DNA of 50,262 nucleotides from assembly GCA_029260755.1 (NCBI GenBank), contig JAJDCQ010000225.1, forward strand, positions 1 to 50,262, in the 5' to 3' direction. The translations under genes were made by a program, and so were the position numbers. The DNA is from Planctomycetota bacterium (GTDB lineage: Bacteria > Planctomycetota > J058 > JAJDCQ01). How positions within the stretch are numbered: position 1 is the stretch's first letter; each line of letters opens with the position of its first letter. This document shows, one piece after another, positions 19,901 through 27,139 of this stretch. A model generated the notes under the pieces. The model saw only the letters and a program-made list of their open reading frames with translations. It did not search any database and had not been told where the DNA came from.

Positions 19901-20214
19901 TCCTCGGAGACGACGCCCCCCGCGCGGAGGCGCTCCTCGACGAGGCGCTCACGACCCTCCGGCGAACGACGCCCCGCGACTTCGAGCCGATCGGGACGAC
20001 GGCGATGACGTACTTCTACGTGTGGGACCTCAACGACCTGAACCGCCGATGCTGGAGCCGGGCGGGGCTCCGCGGCATGCGCGCGCGCCTGAACCTGCGT
20101 CGCGGCGAGCTCGACGCCGCGCGCGCCGACGCCGAGGCCGCCGCGACGATCGATCCGAACAACGCGGACGTGCTCGCCGACGTCTACGAGCGGCTCGCCA
20201 GGCGAGGCCGCTAG
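16939..20214 (+). CDS. large transmembrane Ser/Thr protein kinase with TPR-like region
   Basis: A 1091-residue kinase. The kinase domain is about 22-290: AGRGGMGAVF 30-39, Lys53 in YALKIL, HRDLKPANV with D148, DFG 166-168, VLGTPVYMAPEQ. A helix at about 309-331 is followed by about 760 residues dominated by Ala/Leu/Arg/Asp helical repeats. Several repeats (for example EALAALEKARGA, DEARDALRDADGP, GELEGAREALEVARRLAP) fit TPR consensus spacing. The final segment ARADAEAAATIDPNNADVLA is a clear TPR helix pair. It probably senses an envelope partner through the TPRs. The start is GTG at 16939, 22 residues before the kinase domain. Its stop is 3 nt before the DUF427 gene, so they are probably one transcript. 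Confidence 0.92.
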   Translation: MTSGTDSSANTLQPLAPGARIGAYTIVEPAGRGGMGAVFRVRHVTTGGDYALKILDAKGRGDSARLERFRREGQALARAEGHPNVIRVHATGKTKDGTPYLILEWASGGTLDTVVARAPLSPVEATEIVRQILSGLAWIHERGLIHRDLKPANVLFDEEGRARITDFGLVRDDTDDAEALTETGDVLGTPVYMAPEQIGGRRDAIGPPTDVWAAGVILHELLTGVRPFDGANLNETFAAILHRDPTPPSTLRPDVPGVLDAICRRALQRRPEDRYPTARGMLDDLAAFIRGSQVTAVGQLRRAQAKRVARFTVPTIIAVAAAGLILGRLQGPWATGERPGPTATPDAMATALPAAALEAGDHTVLTEGEDRAEHATGRLARAAAALTADPPDPHEALAALEKARGATNAIATLRAELLAAIGRVDEARDALRDADGPVALAQRARLAADAGRDEEAADLLDRARAVAARVGLVAAVDRVAVGNPRVTDWLEARAPAVAALAARTRLPRWREEADRLARAVRSRRPRSGAPGLAQAYRVRADGEHASVVALTTAATAAELSAPARREALVLRAHGHAGTGAVDLAIADARAATALGADALAMAHLEARLLLEADDPRSDAAIAALRRQIGASLPADSLGHLRWEARTMILEAHRAAATGDLAAAAETAKGALTAIRRFRRAEDDLGRCARAISAGRIDADDVFSMLLRGMSHITSEHERVRTSGARDLARALRAVPQAAVFLVAAPELAAEWSLVIGAAPVGGAAAPLDPAGEAVTRALPHLVGTPTDAAARAALAPLETALGHDPSWVAAWLLLARARAGAGELEGAREALEVARRLAPNLGDVDAIAFRIESDPGRRLEAIGRLVAYGATGDYIVRILDLDAAGLPAEAAERARGLIDRCGPLQSDAAGSGVGSRVESRLESRRKAAEADAGDDPVAWLLQSIAWRQLRRHHDQPAEATRARERDALERASELADDHRLRVALALTLLGDDAPRAEALLDEALTTLRRTTPRDFEPIGTTAMTYFYVWDLNDLNRRCWSRAGLRGMRARLNLRRGELDAARADAEAAATIDPNNADVLADVYERLARRGR

Positions 20215-20217
20215 CGG

Positions 20218-20736
20218 ATGCGCCACCCCGAACGGATCGAGCCCGCCGCCGGTCAGGAGTCGGTCTGGGACTTCCCCCGACCGCCGCGACTCGAGCCGAG
20301 CCCCCACCCGATCAGGATCGTCCACGCGGGAGCCGTCGTCGCAGAGACCGACGCGGCGCTGCGCGTGCTCGAGACGAGCCACCCGCCGACCTACTACGTC
20401 CCCGCGGCGGCGGTGACCGGGGCGGAGCTCCGGCCGGCGCGGGGCGCCGGGTCGTTCTGCGAGTGGAAGGGCCAGGCCCGCTACTGGGACCTCGTCGTGC
20501 CGTCACCGACGGGCGGCGACCCCATCGTCGTCGAGCAGGCGACCTGGGGCTACCCCGAGCCGAGCGAACGATTCGCGGCGATCGTCGACCACCTCGCGTT
20601 CTACGCGGCCAGGCTCGACGGCTGCTTCGTCGGCGGCGAGAAGGCGGAGCCCCAGCCGGGAGGCTTCTACGGGGGCTGGGTAACCAGCCACGTCGTCGGA
20701 CCGTTCAAGGGAGGCCCGGGGAGCTGGGGATGGTGA
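20218..20736 (+). CDS. DUF427 domain protein
   Basis: A 172-residue protein matching the DUF427 family along most of its length. The hallmark segments are HAGAVVAETDAALRVLETSH, PPTYYVP, SFCEWKGQARYWDL and YPEPSERFAAIVDHLAFYA. The family is widespread in bacteria and fungi, and I know of no settled biochemical function for it. The fold is a small beta barrel. The C-terminal extension (EPQPGGFYGGWVTSHVVGPF) is also typical of longer members. The ATG at 20218 lies 3 nt after the stop of the kinase gene, so translation may be coupled; a link to kinase signalling is only positional. It ends 37 bp from the converging Asp/His-rich protein gene. Confidence 0.92.
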   Translation: MRHPERIEPAAGQESVWDFPRPPRLEPSPHPIRIVHAGAVVAETDAALRVLETSHPPTYYVPAAAVTGAELRPARGAGSFCEWKGQARYWDLVVPSPTGGDPIVVEQATWGYPEPSERFAAIVDHLAFYAARLDGCFVGGEKAEPQPGGFYGGWVTSHVVGPFKGGPGSWGW

Positions 20737-20773
20737 GCGCGGCGGTGGGGGGCGAAGGCGGGACGACCTGATC

Positions 20774-21205
20774 CTAGTCGTCGTCGCGGCGGTCCTTCTT
20801 CTTCTTCCACTTCTTGCCGATCACGAAGTCGTAGCCGCCGTCGTCATCGCCATCATCGTCATCGTGATGACGGACGTGACCCTGGCCGCCGCCGTCGTGA
20901 CCGCTACCGTGGCCGTCGTGGCCGCGACCGCGTCCCCGATCCTCGCCGTCGTCGTCATCGTCGTCGTCGGAGCGATGCTGTCCGCCTCCGCCGCCGACCT
21001 CCTTCACGCTGACGCCGGTCCGCTCGGCCGACTTCTCCATCAGCTTGCGGTGATAATCCTGCACCTGCATGTGCATCCGGAGCATCTCGATGCTGGTGTG
21101 GGTCTGGGTCGCCGACATCCGCATCATGAGACTGCCGATGATCGCGATCGCGCAGAAGAGGATCACGGTGACGACGAGGCCGCTGGCGAGGGAGGTGATC
21201 TTCAT
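20774..21205 (-). CDS. single-pass membrane protein with Asp/His/Gly-rich tail
   Basis: A 143-residue protein. The N-terminal helix (MKITSLASGLVVTVILFCAI, on to about residue 28) is followed by a Met-rich helical stretch (about 29-58, SLMMRMSATQTHTSIEMLRM). A low-complexity tail follows with runs of Asp, His-Gly repeats and a Lys-rich patch (KKWKKKKDRR) near the C terminus. The acidic/His tail could bind divalent metal. The basic patch could contact DNA, lipid or peptidoglycan. No family recognised. It is the last gene of the minus-strand arm of the secretion-type locus, 15 bp after a lipoprotein gene, which suggests an accessory role there. The MKIT start is at an ATG (21203-21205) and is unambiguous. 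Confidence 0.72.
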   Translation of the reverse strand: MKITSLASGLVVTVILFCAIAIIGSLMMRMSATQTHTSIEMLRMHMQVQDYHRKLMEKSAERTGVSVKEVGGGGGQHRSDDDDDDDGEDRGRGRGHDGHGSGHDGGGQGHVRHHDDDDGDDDGGYDFVIGKKWKKKKDRRDDD

Positions 21206-21220
21206 CGCATTCGTCCCCGC

Positions 21221-21574
21221 TCAGTTCGACCGGATCCGCATCCGCGGCGGCTGCCGCGGATCGCGGCGGTCCGTCCGGGGAGCGGGGACCGGAGTCGGAG
21301 CCGACCTCGAGCCGGCGCCGCGCACCCGGACGGGGGCGGCGTAGGTCGTCGGAAGGCCGGGGCTCGAGCGGTAGTCCATCGCCTCATCCACGATCCATCG
21401 GAGACCCGCATCGAGCTCGTCGTGATCGGCGGGCGTCGACGTGGGAACCTCCGCCACGGGCGGAAGCGGCGGCGGCGGCAGCTCCGAGGGATCCGGATCG
21501 CTGCTGCAGCCGGCCAGCATCACGATGGCAGCGACCGAGAGCGACGTCCACCCGGTGGTCACGAAGCGTCTCAC
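21221..21574 (-). CDS. small Pro-rich lipoprotein
   Basis: A 117-residue putative lipoprotein. The signal peptide MRRFVTTGWTSLSVAAIVML is followed by AGC, with lipidated Cys23, and then a Pro-rich linker (PPPPLPPVAEVPTSTP). The mature C-terminal part is basic and Pro/Arg-rich. The start is GTG at 21574, overlapping the stop of the secretin gene (GTGA), so it is translationally coupled to it. By position it could be a pilotin-like or accessory protein for the secretin, but the sequence does not resemble known pilotins (GspS, PilF, MxiM). That role is inference from context only. Confidence 0.7.
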   Translation of the reverse strand: MRRFVTTGWTSLSVAAIVMLAGCSSDPDPSELPPPPLPPVAEVPTSTPADHDELDAGLRWIVDEAMDYRSSPGLPTTYAAPVRVRGAGSRSAPTPVPAPRTDRRDPRQPPRMRIRSN

Positions 21575-24549
21575 GGGGCGGCCTCCTGCGGCGCGAGCGC
21601 CCCGAGAACCTGGCCGACGGTCCGGTCGAGACGCGCGTCCGGGCAGCGCGTCCCCGAGAGGCGCTCGAGGGCGGCGATCTCCTCCCGGACGGACGCGGCG
21701 ACGGCTCGACCGCCGCCGACCGGGAACCCGCCGACCCGCGCGTCGTAGACGGCGCGGGCGTGGTGAACGAGTCGGTGGGCGAGCCGCTCGGGGTTCGCCC
21801 CGCGCGTGGCGAGGTAGAGGGTGCGGGTCTCGGCGTCGACGTCGGTCCGGGTGCCGCCGGCCTCGATGATGCCGAACGCGGTCTCGACGAAATGGCGATA
21901 GTCGGGCGCGTCGCGGCCGAGGACGTCGAGGGCGGCCTCGACCTTGGCCGTCTCGGCCTCGGGGCCGGTGACCTGGATCGGGAACGCCGGCTTCGACCAG
22001 GCGAGCGGACCCTCGGCGGCGTAGGGGAGCGCGCGGGCCGCGGCCCGGCGGGCGCCCTCGACGCGGTGGCGAGCGCTCCGGACGCCGCGGGAGCGGGCGG
22101 CCTCGAGGAAGGCGGCCTCGGCCTTCGCCGGACCGACGAGCCGGTACATCGCGGTCATCGCCCGGATGCGGTTCTCGGCGCGCGGCGAGGAGAGGGCCGT
22201 GCTCGTCAGGCCGTCGACGTCGTCAGGGCCGCCGGCGGCGGCGAGGACGTCGATCGCCGCGACGGCGAGCGCCCTCGGCGCGGAGTCGGCCGCGATCCGT
22301 CGGGCATGCCGGACGGCGCGGTCCGACGCGGTCACCGCGAGCGCCTCGAGCAGAACGGCCGCCACGCGGCTGTCGTCCTGGGCCTCGGCGGCGAGGAAGC
22401 GCTCCTCGACCGCGCCCTGCAGCGACCCCTGCCGGAGCCACGAGGCGAGGCCGGCGCGGAGATGCGGAGCGATGGGCTCGGCCAGCAGGTCGGCGACGAG
22501 CGCCCGGTTGTCGGGGAACGCCTCGAGCTTGCGGAACGCCATCGCGGGGCGCCGCTGGACGTAGAAACGCGCGGCGGCGGCGCGGACCGCGGGGCTCTCG
22601 TCGTCCTTCATCGGCTCGATGTCGGTCTCGACGTCGAGGCGGGCCTCGGTGAGCTCGGCATCGATCGCCGCGAGTGTCTTCACCGCCGAGAGGCGCTCCT
22701 CGGGGTCGGGGCTCTTGATGAAGACGCGGGCGAGGCCGAGGCGCCGCGCGGCCTCCTTGCTGATCCAGCGGTCGTCGACGCGCTTCAGATGCCGGCGCTC
22801 GGCGGCCGACGGGAGACGCCGCGGCGTCAGGAAGACGAAGAGCTCGGTCTTGCTCTCGTCGTAGTCGTCGATCCGGAACGCGCGGCCGAGGATCGGCACG
22901 TCGCCGATGCCCGGGATCTTCCGGATCCGGTGGATCTCGCGCTCGCGGAGGAGGCCGGCGATGACGAGCGTCTCGCCCTCATCGAGGATGACCTCGGTCG
23001 TCGCCGTGCGACGGCTGACGACCGGGAAGCCGCTGAAGTCGGCGACGCTCTCGCTTACCTCGGGCTTGACGTTCAGATGAATCGTGCCGTCGCGGCCGAG
23101 GCGCGGGGTGACCTCGAGGGTCGTCCCGATGTCGATCTCCTCGAGGTCGTCGATCACCTGGACGTCGAGGTTGTCGTTCCGGGCGAGGAGCGGCACCCGG
23201 ATCGTGTCGACGATCTCGATCGAGGCCGGCCGGTTCTGGATCGCGTGGACCTTCGGCGTCGCCACGATCTTGATGTTGCCGGTCTGGGCGAGGAACTCGA
23301 GGAAGATCGACGTCTCGCTGGCATCGACGCTGCCGAAGATGAAGCCCGGATCGAAGAGCGTCCCCGCCTGGAGGTTGTCGAGCTGCTGGACGACGTTGAC
23401 GATCGTCGGCAGGTTCGCGAGGTCGTTGACGCTCGGAATGAAATCGGAGCGATCGTCGAAGTCCTGGAGCGGGAACGTCGTCGGGAAGCGACCGCCGCGC
23501 GCGCCGAACCGCACGGCCCACTCGGCGCCGAACCGTTCCAGGTCCTCGTCGCTGACCTCGTAGACCCGCGCCTCTATCTCGATCTGGACGGGCGGCTCCT
23601 CGCGAGCCGCGATGACGGCGTCGACCTTCTCGAGCGTCTCGGGGAGCGCCCGGACGGTCAGGAGATGGCCGTTCTCATCGTAGGCCGCCGCCTCGAGGTC
23701 GGGCTGAAGGAGCGGCTGGATCGCCGCGAGGGTGTCCGGTCCCGATGCGAAGCCGAGGCGGAAGACCCGCTCGGTGATCGCCTGCCGCTGGATCGCCTGC
23801 GTCGCATCGCGGATCGCGGCGACGGCGAGCTCGACCTCATCGACATCGCCCTCGAAGATGACGAGTGACTCGCCACCGCGACGGACCGTCAAGCCGGCCG
23901 ACTCGAGATCGTCGATCACGCCGCGGACGGGCGCCGGGAAGGGACCCATGACGACCTGACGGGCGGCCGGCGGCGGACCATCCCCGGGAGCCGATCCGCC
24001 CTCGGGGACCTCCGCGAGCTGAAAGTCCCGGACGATCGCCGCGGCCGCCTCGACGTCCTCGACATTCTTGCCCTCGATGACGATGAGGTCGTCGGTGATC
24101 CGCTTCGTCGTGATGCCGACCTCGGTCAGCCCCTCGAGCGCCCGGATCGCATCGGGCGGGAACGGCCCCGAGAGGAGCCGCCGGGTCAGGGGAGCCGGAC
24201 CATCCTCGACCGGCCCCGAAGGCCGAACCTGGATCACGTTCCCGCGGCGCGAGATCGAAAGGTCGGCCGCGGTCGCGACCGCATCGAGCGCCTCGTCCGC
24301 GGTCACGTCGCGGAGGCGCAGCGAGATCCGGAGATCGGGGAGCGGCCCGGTCGCGAGCGAAAGATCGTAGATGTCCGCGATGAGGCGCAGGGCGCCCTCG
24401 ACCGAGGCGTCGCTCAGGTCGACGCTCGAGCGAGGCGGCGTCGGCTCCTGCGCGAAGCTCGCGCGAGGCGCGGCGACGGCACCGAGCGCGATCGCCCCGA
24501 AGGCGATCAGGGCGACGACGATCCGAGGCGACTTCCTCCGGGGTTTCAC
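21571..24549 (-). CDS. secretin (GspD/PilQ-like) with long C-terminal HEAT-like extension
   Basis: A 992-residue outer-membrane channel subunit. From a GTG at 24549: signal peptide to about residue 33 (RASFA/QEP), an STN-like domain at about 40-110, two short secretin-N-type repeats (about 120-180 and 200-250), a third N-domain at about 258-315, and the secretin core at about 325-580. The core shows VATPKVHAIQNRPASIEIVD, LDEGETLVIAGLLRE and KIPGIGDVPILGRAF. After the core, where most secretins end or carry an S-domain, about 400 residues follow with HEAT-like helical pairs (AVKTLAAIDAELTEA, PRALAVAAIDVLAAAGGPDD). A second GTG at 24645 would add 32 residues before the signal peptide and is less likely. 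It precedes a lipoprotein gene by GTGA overlap. Confidence 0.9.
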   Translation of the reverse strand: MKPRRKSPRIVVALIAFGAIALGAVAAPRASFAQEPTPPRSSVDLSDASVEGALRLIADIYDLSLATGPLPDLRISLRLRDVTADEALDAVATAADLSISRRGNVIQVRPSGPVEDGPAPLTRRLLSGPFPPDAIRALEGLTEVGITTKRITDDLIVIEGKNVEDVEAAAAIVRDFQLAEVPEGGSAPGDGPPPAARQVVMGPFPAPVRGVIDDLESAGLTVRRGGESLVIFEGDVDEVELAVAAIRDATQAIQRQAITERVFRLGFASGPDTLAAIQPLLQPDLEAAAYDENGHLLTVRALPETLEKVDAVIAAREEPPVQIEIEARVYEVSDEDLERFGAEWAVRFGARGGRFPTTFPLQDFDDRSDFIPSVNDLANLPTIVNVVQQLDNLQAGTLFDPGFIFGSVDASETSIFLEFLAQTGNIKIVATPKVHAIQNRPASIEIVDTIRVPLLARNDNLDVQVIDDLEEIDIGTTLEVTPRLGRDGTIHLNVKPEVSESVADFSGFPVVSRRTATTEVILDEGETLVIAGLLREREIHRIRKIPGIGDVPILGRAFRIDDYDESKTELFVFLTPRRLPSAAERRHLKRVDDRWISKEAARRLGLARVFIKSPDPEERLSAVKTLAAIDAELTEARLDVETDIEPMKDDESPAVRAAAARFYVQRRPAMAFRKLEAFPDNRALVADLLAEPIAPHLRAGLASWLRQGSLQGAVEERFLAAEAQDDSRVAAVLLEALAVTASDRAVRHARRIAADSAPRALAVAAIDVLAAAGGPDDVDGLTSTALSSPRAENRIRAMTAMYRLVGPAKAEAAFLEAARSRGVRSARHRVEGARRAAARALPYAAEGPLAWSKPAFPIQVTGPEAETAKVEAALDVLGRDAPDYRHFVETAFGIIEAGGTRTDVDAETRTLYLATRGANPERLAHRLVHHARAVYDARVGGFPVGGGRAVAASVREEIAALERLSGTRCPDARLDRTVGQVLGALAPQEAAP

Positions 24550-24702
24550 GGCGCGATCTCGCGTAGGGGGTCGAGGTTCCGTCGGCCGGACCGGTCGGGT
24601 CGGCCACGAGCGGGTGAGTCTATCAAACGACGAACCGGGCGCCACCGAAGGGGGACGCCCGGTCGAGAACCTCGCGCTGGTCGGCCGGGCGGCCGCCCCG
24701 AG

Positions 24703-25101
24703 CTAGGCCAGAATCGACTCGAGGTAGGCTACGAACTGCGCGAGCCACTCGAGGTAGGTGAGGCCTTCGGCCGATGGCGGACCGTCGGGCTGCTCGGGCT
24801 CCGTCTCCGGCTCGCCGGGCTCCTTCGGAAGACCGAGGGCGTCGCGGATGCCGACGCAGTTGTCGTCGACCTGATCGGTCTGCGACGAGAGCTGGGCGGT
24901 GACGCCCGTCGCGAACCCTTCGGCCGCGACCTCCTGCTGCCCGACGACCGAGGAGGTCTGCGCGACGAGGGCATCGACCGCCGTTTCCACGCCGCTCGTG
25001 GAAGGTCGATGGGTCGCCTCGCGACACATCACGGCCGTGAAGAGGCACGAGGCCGCGAGGGTGCTCGAAAGAGCCACCCAGAGGGCGTTCTTACTCAACA
25101 T
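24703..25101 (-). CDS. small membrane/lipoprotein paralogue, copy 4 of 4
   Basis: A 132-residue member of a four-copy tandem family. The N terminus MLSKNALWVALSSTLAASCL forms a hydrophobic helix up to VM25-C-R-E. It contains the invariant AASC, which could be a lipobox with Cys19 lipidated; alternatively the helix is kept as a membrane anchor. The conserved middle reads PSTSGVETAVDALVAQTSSV, then QEVAAEGFATGVTAQL and NCVGIRDALG. The last 40 residues are a unique Pro/Glu-rich linker and a short hydrophobic helix (LEWLAQFVAYLESILA). No family recognised. It is closest to the secretin gene and in its direction. An AGGA-type ribosome site precedes the ATG. A structural or assembly role in the secretion-type machine is inferred from position. 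Confidence 0.78.
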   Translation of the reverse strand: MLSKNALWVALSSTLAASCLFTAVMCREATHRPSTSGVETAVDALVAQTSSVVGQQEVAAEGFATGVTAQLSSQTDQVDDNCVGIRDALGLPKEPGEPETEPEQPDGPPSAEGLTYLEWLAQFVAYLESILA

Positions 25102-25220
25102 GATCTCGTCCTACCTGCGACAAGAGTCGGACGGAGCGCCCGAGACGTCGATCCATGTCGGCAATCCGACGAGGCCACGACGATCGGTGCGAACCGAATG
25201 AAAGAACAGCGGACTCGCTC

Positions 25221-25550
25221 CTAGTTGAATCCGTCCGAGCGGGATACGTCCTGCTTGACGACCACCTGGAGCTTCGCGGCGCCGGCGCACTCGCGGATGG
25301 TGTCGCAGTTGTCACCGACCGCATCGGCCTGCCTCGAGATCTGGTCGGTGACTCCGCCCACGAAGCTCTCCGCGGCGAGCTCCTGCGTGGAGATCGTGGA
25401 ACCGGCCTGCGAGACGAGGCCGTCTACCGCGGTCTCGATCCCTACCGTCGAGGGCCGGTGCAGAACCTCGCGGCACATGACGTTCGCGAACAGGCACGAG
25501 GCCGCCAGCGTGCTAGAGATGGCGATCCACAGCGCGTTCTTACTGAGCAT
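25221..25550 (-). CDS. small membrane/lipoprotein paralogue, copy 3 of 4
   Basis: A 109-residue paralogue. MLSKNALWIAISSTLAASCL is nearly identical to the neighbouring copy, and VMCREVLHRPST, GIETAVDGLVSQ, QELAAESFVGGVTDQ and NCDTIRECAG follow in the same order. The C-terminal 20 residues (LQVVVKQDVSRSDGFN) are specific to this copy. There are two cysteines in the C-terminal motif (NC...EC), besides Cys19 in the possible lipobox and Cys26 after the hydrophobic stretch. A GGAG ribosome site precedes the ATG at 25550. The strong conservation of the N-terminal helix, against divergent tails, suggests that membrane insertion or packing of the helices is the shared function. Unknown family. Confidence 0.8.
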   Translation of the reverse strand: MLSKNALWIAISSTLAASCLFANVMCREVLHRPSTVGIETAVDGLVSQAGSTISTQELAAESFVGGVTDQISRQADAVGDNCDTIRECAGAAKLQVVVKQDVSRSDGFN

Positions 25551-25626
25551 GATTCAGCTCCAACGAGGACCGACGCACGACGACGGTCGCGCGAGGCGAC
25601 CGTCGTCGTGATCGTGTGTTCGCCGC

Positions 25627-25926
25627 TTACTCGTAGACGTTCAGCGCGCGCTTCGCGCCGGCGGCCTCACGAATGTTCTTGCAGTTCGGGGTGACGCAAC
25701 CCTTGATCGCGTTGATCCCGCTCGTCGTCGTCCCGACGAACGCCTCCGCGGCGCCCTCCTGGGCGTCGAGCTGCGAGCCGGTCTGACTGACCAGGGCATC
25801 AACCGCGAGGTCGACGCCCGAGGTGCTGGGCTTGTGCTGGTTCTCGCGGACCATCACGGCCGCGAAGAGACACGAAGCAGCGAGCGTGCTGCTAATGGCA
25901 ATCCAGAGGGCATTCTTCCCAAGCAT
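25627..25926 (-). CDS. small membrane/lipoprotein paralogue, copy 2 of 4
   Basis: A 99-residue paralogue, the shortest. MLGKNALWIAISSTLAASCL and FAAVMVREN open the protein. GVDLAVDALVSQTGSQ, QEGAAEAFVG and a C-terminal CVTPNCKNIREAAG with two Cys four residues apart follow. It lacks the Glu five residues into the helix and the prepilin cleavage site of type IV pilins, so it is not a classical pseudopilin, although size, membrane helix and gene position would suit a pilus or filament subunit. A strong AAGGAG ribosome site sits 6 nt before the ATG, stronger than that of its neighbours and consistent with high expression. Confidence 0.8.
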   Translation of the reverse strand: MLGKNALWIAISSTLAASCLFAAVMVRENQHKPSTSGVDLAVDALVSQTGSQLDAQEGAAEAFVGTTTSGINAIKGCVTPNCKNIREAAGAKRALNVYE

Positions 25927-25989
25927 GGTTAGCTCCTTGTGTGTTCTTGGCTATGTCTTGTTTCTTGACAGTTCAGGACGCGACGAGGC

Positions 25990-26322
25990 CTAGGGGTAGG
26001 CCTGATCAACGGTGCCCGAGACCTTCGCGTTGATGAGGAGGCACCGAGCCGCGTTCTCCTGCTGCGCGGCGACGAGGTCGAGCCGAACCTGCTCGAGGAA
26101 GTTCTCGGCAGCCTTCTCCTGGTACTCGATCACGTCGACGGTCTTCTCGACCATCTTGTCGACCTGATTCTCGAAGGCCGTCGTGCTGATCGTGTGGGCG
26201 CTCTCGCGATCCATCACGGCCGCGAAGAGGCAGGACGCCGCGATGGTGGTCGCGATCGCCGCCCAAAGGGCGTTCTTGCCAAGAATCGTGTGGGAGCCAT
26301 CAATGTTGAATCCGGCAGCCAT
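25990..26322 (-). CDS. small membrane/lipoprotein paralogue, copy 1 of 4
   Basis: A 110-residue, most divergent paralogue, first in the operon. It has a 12-residue N-terminal extension (MAAGFNIDGSHT) before ILGKNALWAAIATTIAASC, so the invariant Cys is at 31. After VMDRESAHTIST come a charged helix (NQVDKMVEKTVDVIEYQEKA), the family's QE.AAE motif, and ARCLLINAKVSG replacing NC..IR.A.G. A GGAGG ribosome site 8 nt before the ATG makes the longer N terminus likely, although translation from an internal site cannot be excluded. The helix-rich central part could form a coiled coil with the other copies. Unknown family; it faces the 817-bp control region of the divergent secretion locus. Confidence 0.78.
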   Translation of the reverse strand: MAAGFNIDGSHTILGKNALWAAIATTIAASCLFAAVMDRESAHTISTTAFENQVDKMVEKTVDVIEYQEKAAENFLEQVRLDLVAAQQENAARCLLINAKVSGTVDQAYP

Positions 26323-26937
26323 CGTTATTTCCTCCGATGTCTTCTGTCCGTGTTACTACTACGGTCGTTCTCGTGTTCCCGCCGAGCGATTGCATGTCGG
26401 GCGAATACCCGAATCATGCGCACGTGAGTGCCGATCTTCGAATGCACATGCCGGGCCCATCGCGTCCGCTGGCCGTGGTTTTTCGTGATCGAGCTTCTCG
26501 CGAGGGTGCGCCGAGAGGTGTAACCGAAGACGCGAACGACGATTGACGGCGAGTCGCCGCGCCCCCGACGCGCCGCCGAGAGAGCCCCGAAGGAGTCCGA
26601 TCGCGACGCGATGTGTCGTCGATGAACGACGGATTTCGGGAAACGGTGCCAACCCTCGACGTGTCGCCGAACCGATCCGTTGTTAGGGCCGACACGGGGC
26701 GCCGTGCTACGCTGGTAACCCGCTGTCAACTCGTAAACTGACTCGCAGCGTTACGTTTATCGCGCACCGCGCCGCGAGCGACTCGCCCCTGGAACGAAAG
26801 TGGACGGGATCACGCCCGATCGGCCGGAGGCCGCCCGAGTCCTGCCGTCACCGTCGGTTGTGGGGAGGCTGCGGAAAGCGGAACGCCGAGCACATCGTGC
26901 ACACCAAACCACCAGGCAGTTACGGTGTATGGAGCGG

Positions 26938-26968
26938 CGCCGGCGGGATGTGGACAGACCCGCCGGCG
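26938..26968. repeat. 10-bp perfect inverted repeat
   Basis: CGCCGGCGGG at 26938-26947 and its exact complement at 26959-26968, with an 11-nt spacer (atgtggacaga). A strong GC hairpin in the divergent control region. It could be a terminator for a transcript entering the region, or an operator. No U-tract follows. Confidence 0.6.
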
Positions 26969-27094
26969 AGGCCATGAGACCTCCGTGATCGCGAGTGGAT
27001 TTGCGCGGGACGCAACGAGGCGAAGGTCACGAAGCGACCGAAAGCCACAAGCAGCGTGTTCCCAATACATTGAGCGACAAGATGGCAATCTCGA

Positions 27095-27114
27095 GGCCAG
27101 GCAGCGATCTGGCC
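27095..27114. promoter_or_regulatory. operator-like dyad over the -35 region of the GspE-like operon
   Basis: GGCCAG (27095-27100), 8-bp spacer, CTGGCC (27109-27114). The centre lies about 32 bp before the predicted transcription start, where a -35 box would be. No good TTGACA is present there, which suits a promoter that needs an activator or depends on its extended -10. Confidence 0.4.
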
Positions 27115-27121
27115 CCCCGCT

Positions 27122-27130
27122 TGCTATACT
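27122..27130 (+). promoter_or_regulatory. extended -10 promoter of the GspE-like operon
   Basis: TGCTATACT: an extended -10 with TATACT at 27125-27130. The ATG at 27140 starts 10 bp after the box ends, so the transcript would be leaderless or nearly so. There is no clear ribosome-binding site before the ATG. Confidence 0.5.
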
Positions 27131-27139
27131 CATCCCCCG

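Larger units (their letters stand above)
26323..27139. promoter_or_regulatory. 817-bp divergent control region of the secretion-type locus
   Basis: No convincing gene here: the ORFs on both strands are Arg/Ser-rich and overlap one another. GC content looks lower than in the flanking genes. It must carry the promoters of both arms. Visible elements: a 10-bp perfect dyad (26938-26968), small hairpins at 27001-27015 and 27025-27039, a 6-bp dyad at 27095-27114 and an extended -10 at 27122-27130. A TTGACA on the minus strand (26729-26724) lacks a good -10 partner. Such a long leader region could also hold a small RNA. Confidence 0.6.

Noticed and set aside
26325..26975. Several ORFs of 60-134 residues on both strands of the divergent control region
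   Set aside because: They overlap each other, are Arg/Ser/His-rich, lack ribosome sites and show no conserved motif.
27001..27040. GGGACGCAA...GAAAGCC resembling part of a c-di-GMP-I riboswitch
   Set aside because: The core order, tetraloop receptor and closing stems do not fit, and the likely transcription start lies downstream of it.
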